In this document: positions 58,686-64,000 of the stretch, in pieces | Position numbering within the stretch: position 1 is the first letter of the stretch | Layout: each line of letters begins with the position of its first letter | Assembly (NCBI GenBank): GCA_001045525.1 | Contig: LDWW01000009.1 | Location: 62,001-126,000, forward strand | Reading direction: 5' to 3' | DNA: 64,000 nucleotides | Origin: Chitinispirillum alkaliphilum | GTDB taxonomy: Bacteria; Fibrobacterota; Chitinivibrionia; Chitinivibrionales; Chitinispirillaceae | Made by a program: the position numbers and the translations under genes | Notes under the pieces: generated by a model | The model's database searches: none | What the model was told of the DNA's origin: nothing | Seen by the model: only the letters and a program-made list of their open reading frames with translations

Positions 58686-59090
58686 TTATCTCCTTGCTTT
58701 TGTCAGAAATTCATCATAATCCCGAATATATTCAGCTTCATCATAGAAGGTTGAAGCCAGGACAAGGCACACTGAGCCACTGCTGAAATTTTCAAGCTCC
58801 CGCCATATCATAGTGGGTAAATAAAGTCCTCTGAATGCCCGGTTAAGATGAAAGGATTTGCGGCTGAAACCATCATCCAAAACAACATCAAAACTACCAT
58901 TTAGGGCTATAAGTATAGCCTCACATTCAATATGTGCATGTCCACCCCTCGATGCGCCTCCGGGGACATCATACAGATAATAGACCCTTTTGATAGGAAA
59001 GGGAATCTGGATATTTTGCACAAATGCCAGATTGCCACGGGGGTCTTCAACACGTGGTATATCCAGATATTTGACTTCTGATAAAGACAT
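58686..59090 (-). CDS. fdtA: dTDP-4-keto-6-deoxy-glucose 3,4-ketoisomerase
   Basis: 134 residues, a single cupin domain of the FdtA/WxcM C-terminal type. Motifs: DPRGNLAFVQNIQIPFPIKR, VYYLYDVPGGASRGGHAHIE with the catalytic His pair, and LNRAFRGLYLPTMIWRELEN. The family shifts the keto group of dTDP-4-keto-6-deoxy-D-glucose from C4 to C3, giving the xylo (FdtA, for Fuc3N) or ribo (QdtA, for Qui3N) product; sequence alone does not distinguish these safely. RmlA and RmlB, which make the substrate, are outside the window. It is preceded by a candidate promoter in the 102-bp gap. Confidence 0.92.
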   Translation of the reverse strand: MSLSEVKYLDIPRVEDPRGNLAFVQNIQIPFPIKRVYYLYDVPGGASRGGHAHIECEAILIALNGSFDVVLDDGFSRKSFHLNRAFRGLYLPTMIWRELENFSSGSVCLVLASTFYDEAEYIRDYDEFLTKARR

Positions 59091-59128
59091 CGGTTAGCTC
59101 CGAAATTAAATCTGTGCTGTGGCCTGTT

Positions 59129-59157
59129 ATTATAAAATACTATATATTTATTCGAAA
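59129..59157 (-). promoter_or_regulatory. Candidate sigma-70 promoter of the fdtA operon
   Basis: On the minus strand: TTTCGA (59157-59152, 3/6), 17-bp AT-rich spacer, perfect TATAAT (59134-59129). The start of fdtA is 38 bases beyond the -10 box with GGAG in front. It would allow expression of the sugar pathway independent of the two upstream glycosyltransferase genes. Confidence 0.5.
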
Positions 59158-59192
59158 TTCCCTCTTTGGTCGTTTTCATTCCATCAGGGGTG

Positions 59193-60299
59193 TTAGCGAA
59201 ACAGTTTTCTGAATATATCATGCAACATGATAAAGGGAGACCATAATGCTTCTATTGCTCTCTGTAATACTTTGTTATTAGCCCGTTTTAGGCCTCTTTT
59301 CCGTTGGGGGATCGAACGCATAAACCTGACAAGAAGATCTGTATTTTCCTCCCAGGTATAAGAGGATGTTCCGGATTCTGCCTGTGCAAATTCCAACAGT
59401 TCATCAAAAGTTGTAGTGCGAAGGAATCGGATCATTTTGTCACTGGTTTCAAATATTTTTCCCCCGAATTCACCGTGTGCCCCTCCGGATAGAGCAAGCG
59501 GAAGGGTTTTGGAGGCAAGAGCCTCTAAAAGCGGAAGATCGCTCGATTCATATCTGGAGAGAGCAAGCAGTACTGCAGAAGTTTTCAGAAGAGTGGAAAT
59601 CTCATCTGTTGAACAGTTAAGATGCACCTTCAATCCGGCTTCCCTGAAAGGCTGAGCCAATTGATCATTCCCCTTAACAGCCATCACGATTTCAAAACGA
59701 TCTTTACATGCATTCGCTATTTTTAGCAGCTCATTCAATCCCTTGTAGCCCATCTCCCCTTTGCCGAGGCGGCCAATATAGAGTAGCCTATTTTCCCTTT
59801 TGTCTGAAAATGCAGATAGAACATGTGAACCACTGTTGGGGATTACCGCTGCATCTTTGAGATCGAGCAAATTTTTAATATATTTACTGACCGTAACACA
59901 GCCATCCACGTTATTTGCAAGTTTTCCTCTGTGTGAAATGAGCCGGCTTTCTAAAGTGAGTTCGCCGGTTTCTGATACCTTTGGTGCAACACCATGCTCA
60001 TAATATACAGTTCGGCTGATTTCACTTAATGCCGGGAGCATGCTAAAGAAGGGTTCTGTGTGGGCTATGACCCAGTCGTAATTGCCCCTTTCTATATGTG
60101 TTTTCAAAAGAAAGGGAACAAAGGGGACACGAATAATCCGGTATGGTTCCTTGCCAAAAGCGCACTTTTCGTAGCGGGTTGCAAAAACATCTACCTCGAA
60201 GTTTTTTTTGCATAGTTTCAAAGACTGCTCATGGATAACTCTGCTCACACCATAGCCCCGGGCCATCACGGAAGTTAAAATGGCTATGCGATTTACCAT
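59193..60299 (-). CDS. Family 4 glycosyltransferase (GT-B)
   Basis: 368 residues. N-terminal lobe: RIAILTSVMARGYGVSRVIH, YDWVIAHTEPFFSMLPAL and TVYYEHGVAP. C-terminal lobe: LLYIGRLGKGEMGYKGLNEL, FEIVMAVKGNDQLAQPF and the donor site LALSRYESSDLPLLEALASKTLPLAL (read as two parts), with the EX7E motif. Basic C-terminal residues may serve membrane contact. It overlaps the preceding glycosyltransferase by 7 bases. Donor unknown. Confidence 0.9.
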   Translation of the reverse strand: MVNRIAILTSVMARGYGVSRVIHEQSLKLCKKNFEVDVFATRYEKCAFGKEPYRIIRVPFVPFLLKTHIERGNYDWVIAHTEPFFSMLPALSEISRTVYYEHGVAPKVSETGELTLESRLISHRGKLANNVDGCVTVSKYIKNLLDLKDAAVIPNSGSHVLSAFSDKRENRLLYIGRLGKGEMGYKGLNELLKIANACKDRFEIVMAVKGNDQLAQPFREAGLKVHLNCSTDEISTLLKTSAVLLALSRYESSDLPLLEALASKTLPLALSGGAHGEFGGKIFETSDKMIRFLRTTTFDELLEFAQAESGTSSYTWEENTDLLVRFMRSIPQRKRGLKRANNKVLQRAIEALWSPFIMLHDIFRKLFR

Positions 60300-61162
60300 T
60301 TAAGTAACCGCCTTGGAGTCAGAAGCTTAATTGTGCGAATCCAGAAGTGAAATGAAAAAACAGCAAGCTTGGGAAGCATCCTGAGCGCCTGGGACTTATC
60401 GCTGTAAGCCAGTTCTGAAAACCAGTTTGTTTTCCATCTTTTGATAGCTTCGTTGTGAAGTGGGTGGGTTCGGTAGCAGTTTACTATGCGAATGATTTCC
60501 TGGTACATAAATGAAGTGTTGCAGTGCATGTTTTTCCCATGCTGCCTGTAAAATGTAAAAGGGATGTTTAGCTGATCGATCCTGTAGCCGTCAGCAAGCA
60601 TTTTAAGCCAGAGCGGAAGATCCTCTATGGAAAAATCAAGATTCCAGCCGCCATACCGGGACAAGACTTCACGCCTCATCATAACAGTGGCTGCATGAAT
60701 CTCGGCTCTGCCAGTAAAAAGCTCCTGAAAGGAAATCTGCTGTTTTTTGCGTAGCTGGCGTTTCTCACCCCCCCTTAGAGGTAAGCCGTCTCCATCAATC
60801 CAGGATGGTAAACCACACACAGCCGCAGTCTGCCGGTTCGCCTGGAGATAGTCGACCTGCAGCTTAATGCGATCCGGGTACATTTGGTCGTCTGAGGCAA
60901 AGGTACAAATGTATTCACCGCCGGAGAGCGAAAATAATTCATTCAGAGTTACAATCAACCCGCGGTTTTCCCTGCAAATCAGGGTAAAGTCAAACTTTTC
61001 CCGAAGTGAATGTAAGATTTTGGGTGAATCATCAGGTGAGCCGTCATCTATTACTATCAGTTCAATGTTTTCATAAGTTTGAGACATGATCGATTCCACA
61101 CACCGGGCGATGTAATTTTCGTGGTTGTAGGATGGTAGAAGAATCGAAACACGGGGTGTCAT
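60293..61162 (-). CDS. Family 2 glycosyltransferase
   Basis: 289 residues from ATG 61162 with GGAG nine bases upstream; the frame extends a further 24 residues, which lack family sequence. GT-A core: MTPRVSILLPSYNHENYIAR, ELIVIDDGSPDDSPKIL and the metal-site ICTFASDDQMYPDRIKLQ. HAATVMMRREVLSRYGGWN, then FSIEDLPLWLKML, is a region common to rhamnosyl/galactosyl GT2 enzymes. First gene of the minus-strand glycan locus. Confidence 0.9.
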   Translation of the reverse strand: MTPRVSILLPSYNHENYIARCVESIMSQTYENIELIVIDDGSPDDSPKILHSLREKFDFTLICRENRGLIVTLNELFSLSGGEYICTFASDDQMYPDRIKLQVDYLQANRQTAAVCGLPSWIDGDGLPLRGGEKRQLRKKQQISFQELFTGRAEIHAATVMMRREVLSRYGGWNLDFSIEDLPLWLKMLADGYRIDQLNIPFTFYRQHGKNMHCNTSFMYQEIIRIVNCYRTHPLHNEAIKRWKTNWFSELAYSDKSQALRMLPKLAVFSFHFWIRTIKLLTPRRLLKW

Positions 61163-61475
61163 TACGTATGCTCCGGCAGGAGGTTGAGATGAGTAGTTTA
61201 TATAAAATTGGTTTTTGAGCTTGAATGCAGTCAAATGGAGTGGTAAAATCGGGGTGAGGGATGAAAAAAAAAGAGAGAACCTGTTAAGCTCTCTCTTCCT
61301 CAGGCTGAAGCCTGCATCCCATCATCAACACACACACATCTGCCGCTTGCGCAGCAGAACACCTGTAATATATAACAAGCAACGGCTGTGCCAAACTCTA
61401 AAGTGCACTGATTGGGTTATGTATGGGTTTTCTACTGGTAAATGACTCCGGAAGAAGTTCGTGAATCGGTAAAAA
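61163..61475. other. 313-bp intergenic region with several palindromes
   Basis: No gene recognised. It contains a minus-strand terminator (61263-61297), directly followed by the 14-bp near-palindrome CAGGCTGAAGCCTG (61301-61314). An AC-rich run (61327-61340) and a CTGC/GCAG hairpin follow at about 61340-61360. This chain of small hairpins resembles repetitive extragenic elements, but no second copy lies in the window. The part next to 61162 should hold the promoter of the glycan operon; TTGACT at about 61236-61231 on the minus strand has no -10 partner at normal distance. Confidence 0.5.
61263..61297 (-). terminator. Rho-independent terminator after the HAD phosphatase gene
   Basis: On the minus strand: AAGAGAGA, about 12-base loop region, TCTCTCTT, then a run of eight T. 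It lies about 180 bases after the stop of the HAD gene at 61476 and shields the glycan operon that begins at 61162 from read-through. Confidence 0.75.
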
Positions 61476-62162
61476 TTACCGCTTCGTGAAATGTTTACTC
61501 CTGGGGTTTGTTACATCGATGATTTTCCATCCAAGCCTGTTTGCGTAGGTCCTCAATTTAGAGTCGGGGTTTACCGCAACAGGATTTTCCACTGCATTCA
61601 ATACGTAGCGGTCAGAAAATATGTTTGCATAGAGCCAGGTGTGGTTTCGGTCGAACTTGAACCGTTCTTTCAGATCTCTGAGCACTTCAAGTTTTCCCAT
61701 TCCATAGGGGAGGATTCCATTGAGGCGTCCGGTGTAACGATTGTCTTTGATCTGAAGTGTTGCCGCCTGATACCCGTCAAACCCAAGCTCCCTGACAAAG
61801 CAAGCTGCAATTACATCCAGCGTGCCGGTAAGCAGAATCAGCTGGTGTCCCTTTTGGCGATGGTCTTCAATAACTTCCTTCATCTCAGGAAAGATCATAT
61901 CTTTTATGCGGGGTTGAAAGTAATCGTGTGCAACCAGTTCAAATTTCTCCACAGGTTTTTTCTTGAGGTATCTTTTGTTTGTTCTGACCATGTCGTGAAG
62001 GTTGCCTCTGGCGGTCCAGATGGCAGAGAGCATCTTGAAAATGTCTTTTACATTCAAACCGCCGGTTTTGAGCAGGTAGAAAAAAAAGGTGCTCTCGGCA
62101 CTTGTGTTGGGAATGAGTGTGCCGTCAAGATCAAAAATTGCAGCCTGTTTTTGTGTAAGCAA
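61476..62162 (-). CDS. HAD subfamily IB phosphatase (SerB/CicA-like)
   Basis: 228 residues from TTG 62162, supported by GGGGAG seven bases upstream; no ATG is near. HAD motif I is AAIFDLDGTLIPNTS (nucleophile Asp14 area), motif II is LILLTGTLDVIA, and motif III Lys is in GMGKLEVLRDL. Motif IV reads WLYANIFSDRYVLNAVENPV, where the usual first Asp of the D-x-x-x-D pair is Asn. VAVNPDSKLRTYANRLGW closes the domain, as in subfamily IB enzymes close to phosphoserine phosphatase. Substrate unknown; candidates are phosphoserine, lysophosphatidate or sugar phosphates. An antisense frame of 242 codons overlies the gene but has no family features. Confidence 0.88.
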   Translation of the reverse strand: MLTQKQAAIFDLDGTLIPNTSAESTFFFYLLKTGGLNVKDIFKMLSAIWTARGNLHDMVRTNKRYLKKKPVEKFELVAHDYFQPRIKDMIFPEMKEVIEDHRQKGHQLILLTGTLDVIAACFVRELGFDGYQAATLQIKDNRYTGRLNGILPYGMGKLEVLRDLKERFKFDRNHTWLYANIFSDRYVLNAVENPVAVNPDSKLRTYANRLGWKIIDVTNPRSKHFTKR

Positions 62163-62382
62163 TGTATTTCTCCCCTCATTATGCTAATATTCCTCTCTTT
62201 ATTCAGAAAAACAAAATAACAATTATCATACCACCGATTTATTTCCTTCGCCCCGTGTTGAGAAGGAAAACTGTTTTTTCAACCCGCCCCCTTTTTTCAT
62301 ATCAAACCTATTTTGCTGCTATTATTTTAATAATCAGGCAGTGTTTCTATTTCATTTCACCAACTCCGAGGTTGTATCCATT

Positions 62383-63162
62383 GTGAAAAATCCAATCAAC
62401 TCTTCAAAAATCCAGATTATGCCCTGTTTAGACATGCAGAACGGACGTGTCGTCAAGGGAGTCAACTTTGAACACATCAAGGATGCCGGTGATCCTGTTG
62501 AGTGCTGCAGAGCTTATTGCCAGGCCGGAGCCGATCAACTCGCACTCCTGGACATAACTGCTACGGTTGAGGGTCGAAGCACAATGCTGGAAACGGTGAG
62601 AAAAGTGGCTCATGAAGCCACCATCCCTTTTACCGTGGGAGGGGGTATCTCTGACCTTCATTCCGCATCCAGTGTACTTAATGCAGGTGCCGATAAAATC
62701 TCCATCAGCAGCTCCGCTTTCCGCAACCCGCAGGTGATCAGGGATATGGTGGATAGATTCGGTTCCGACCGCGTTACCGTGGCGGTTGATGCGGCACGGA
62801 ACAATGCAATGCCTTCGGGCTACGAAGTCTACATAGATGGGGGGCGCACCGCCACCAACACCGATGCCATAGAGTGGATCAAAAGGGTGGATGGGTTTGG
62901 GGTGGCAACGATCCTTCCCACAAGTAAGTCAACTGACGGAGTGAAAACCGGTTATGATCTGCCGCTTATTGAAAAAGCCAGGCAAGCGGCTTCGGTTGCT
63001 GAGATTGTGGCTTCTGGTGGTGCCGGAACACTTGAACATTTTCTCGATGCGGTGAAGGCGGGGGCAAATGTGCTTCTTGCGGCTTCGGTGTTTCATTTCA
63101 AACTGATCTCGATCCCTGAGCTTAAGCAGTATCTGAAAAACAACGGATGCAACGTGGGCTGA
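62383..63162 (+). CDS. hisF: Imidazole glycerol phosphate synthase cyclase subunit HisF
   Basis: 259 residues from GTG 62383, with GAGG about 12 bases upstream; the open frame extends 14 residues further without conserved sequence. TIM-barrel landmarks: QIMPCLDMQNGRVVKGVNF with the catalytic Asp, LLDITATVEGR, PFTVGGGISDLHSA, GADKISISSSAF, VTVAVDAARNN with the second catalytic Asp, SKSTDGVKTGYDLPL and IVASGGAGTLEHF. It closes the imidazole ring in histidine synthesis using ammonia from HisH. Some positions are less usual (GVATILPTSKSTDG where GxGEILLTSMDxDG is common), so it may be a divergent form. No other his gene is within view. Confidence 0.9.
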   Translation: MKNPINSSKIQIMPCLDMQNGRVVKGVNFEHIKDAGDPVECCRAYCQAGADQLALLDITATVEGRSTMLETVRKVAHEATIPFTVGGGISDLHSASSVLNAGADKISISSSAFRNPQVIRDMVDRFGSDRVTVAVDAARNNAMPSGYEVYIDGGRTATNTDAIEWIKRVDGFGVATILPTSKSTDGVKTGYDLPLIEKARQAASVAEIVASGGAGTLEHFLDAVKAGANVLLAASVFHFKLISIPELKQYLKNNGCNVG

Positions 63163-63182
63163 TTTCTTCTGAAATCAGCTTG

Positions 63183-64000
63183 CTAATTCCTGAAAACAGC
63201 AATCTTCTGGCTGAACATTCGGTTAAGTGTTTCAGACAACTCTGCTGCAGTAAACGGTTTGCGCAGAAAGCTTGTGAGCGGATTTGATTCCAGACTGAAG
63301 TTTTCTGTTTCGGTGCTGTAGCCCGAGCAAAACAGGACTGAAATGTCCGGTTTGATTTTTCTGATCTTGCTGTAAACCTCATTGCCTGAGATGCCAGGCA
63401 GAATAATATCAAGCATAATCAGGTCGATCCCCGAGCCCTGAGAGGTGAAAATGTTGATCGCTTCCGGTCCATTAGGGCACTCTGTTACGATGAATCCAAG
63501 CTTTTTAAGCAGTTTCGCAGTAGTGCTTCTTACCCGATCATCATCTTCAACCAAAAGTATTTGCTTTCCTATATATGTGCAAGATGTGTCGTTTTCCTTT
63601 GAGGAGCACACTTTTTCCGTGCCGGTGCTCAGTGGAAAGGTAAGGGTAAATACCGCTCCCTGATCTGGTTTTGAGAAAACATCGATAAATCCGCCATGTG
63701 CTTTTACCGTGCCGTACACAGCGGCAAGTCCCATGCCTGTGCCCTTGCCCGGTTCCTTGGTGGTGAAGAAAGGCTCGAAAAGATGTTTCATTATATCTGG
63801 TCCGATTCCAAAACCTGTATCACTTATAGAAAGTGTTATAAGAGAGGGTGAATTGTTATGATCCGGTTTTTGAGTTCGGCAAAGAGTAGTACTGAATTTG
63901 ATTGTCCCCCCATCTGGCATGGCATCTCTGGCATTGATAGCCACGTTGAGAAGCGCGCTTTGAATCTGACTGGGATCGCCGGCTATCGTGCAGCGGGAAG
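63183..64000 (-). CDS. Hybrid sensor histidine kinase with C-terminal receiver, 5' end off window
   Basis: The frame remains open to the right edge; about 272 residues are visible. First is the N-box (QSALLNVAINARDAMPDGG), then G1 (SDTGFGIGPDI), F-box (LFEPFFTTKEPGKGTGMGLA) and the end of the ATPase domain. A receiver domain follows: ILLVEDDDRVRSTTAKLL, phosphoacceptor in DLIMLDIILPGISGNEV, VLFCSGYST and LRKPFTAAEL. The TTKEPGKGTGMGLA kinase followed by a receiver is the layout of PAS-rich hybrid kinases. The H-box and sensor part lie outside, so the signal cannot be deduced. It converges on hisF with a 20-base gap. Confidence 0.92.
   Translation of the reverse strand, partial: SRCTIAGDPSQIQSALLNVAINARDAMPDGGTIKFSTTLCRTQKPDHNNSPSLITLSISDTGFGIGPDIMKHLFEPFFTTKEPGKGTGMGLAAVYGTVKAHGGFIDVFSKPDQGAVFTLTFPLSTGTEKVCSSKENDTSCTYIGKQILLVEDDDRVRSTTAKLLKKLGFIVTECPNGPEAINIFTSQGSGIDLIMLDIILPGISGNEVYSKIRKIKPDISVLFCSGYSTETENFSLESNPLTSFLRKPFTAAELSETLNRMFSQKIAVFRN

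Noticed and set aside
61491-62219. 242-codon frame on the + strand opposite the HAD gene
   Set aside because: The minus-strand frame has the HAD motifs in order and a good ribosome site; the + frame has neither.
1-64000. tRNA, rRNA, CRISPR arrays, insertion sequences, prophage or integrase genes
   Set aside because: Intergenic gaps were read on both strands; no cloverleaf with a T-loop GTTCRA motif, no regularly spaced repeats and no transposase-like frame were found.

Overview
The window suggests a diderm, LPS-bearing, flagellated, chitin-associated bacterium, and a member of the Fibrobacterota (Chitinispirillum/Chitinivibrio type) fits best. Envelope evidence: lptD, an LpxL-type acyltransferase, apolipoprotein N-acyltransferase and several lipoproteins. 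Flagellar evidence: a FlgM-like protein behind a textbook sigma-28 promoter. Two large secreted deacetylases end in type IX secretion (T9SS) type A sorting domains, and one carries a chitin-binding-like module. A PorX-like response regulator (receiver plus PglZ) lies in the same window. The taxonomic assignment is inference; no rRNA or tRNA is present to fix it.

Layout. 1-3.5 kb: a truncated DHH phosphoesterase and three YdcF/ElyC/SanA-family (DUF218) membrane proteins. 3.5-21.4 kb: one co-directional surface-polysaccharide locus of 16 genes on the + strand. It opens with a GDP-mannose hydrolase-like Nudix protein and GDP-fucose synthase. There follow an FrhB-type iron-sulfur protein, two polysaccharide pyruvyl transferases, a Wzx flippase, an HlpA-like glycosyltransferase, a radical SAM/SPASM protein, four further glycosyltransferases, a Wzy-like membrane protein and two GNAT/FemAB-type acyltransferases, and it closes with a membrane-bound CapD/WbpM-type sugar dehydratase. 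Much of 5-12 kb is visibly more AT-rich than the flanks. No priming glycosyltransferase and no Wza/Wzc export genes are in view.

21.4-28.4 kb: L-lactate permease, a small outer-membrane-like protein, the FlgM-like gene, a FecR/PKD/FGE lipoprotein and lnt. 28.5-36.4 kb: serS, a histidine kinase overlapping a PorX-like regulator, tsaE, an orphan TatT lipoprotein, apt and asnS. 36.4-43.3 kb (minus strand): a helicase-associated/WYL protein, dnaE, plsC and an lpxL-like gene in one overlapping operon. 43.4-49.1 kb: a 40-codon ORF coupled to a Trm112-like gene, then (minus) three envelope proteins (PEGA, FGE-like, unknown), then ndk and lptD on the + strand. 49.3-54.4 kb: the two T9SS-type deacetylases.

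54.5-61.2 kb: a second, minus-strand glycan locus with fdtA, an acyltransferase, fdtB, a second Wzx and three glycosyltransferases, probably making and exporting a glycan containing a dTDP-3-amino-3,6-dideoxyhexose. 61.5-64 kb: a HAD-IB phosphatase, hisF and the 3' part of a hybrid histidine kinase.

Several genes fit one theme of building, secreting and regulating the cell surface: two sugar-polymer loci, LPS assembly, lipoprotein maturation, and a PorX-type regulator with T9SS cargo. No tRNA, rRNA, CRISPR array, transposase or integrase was recognised.
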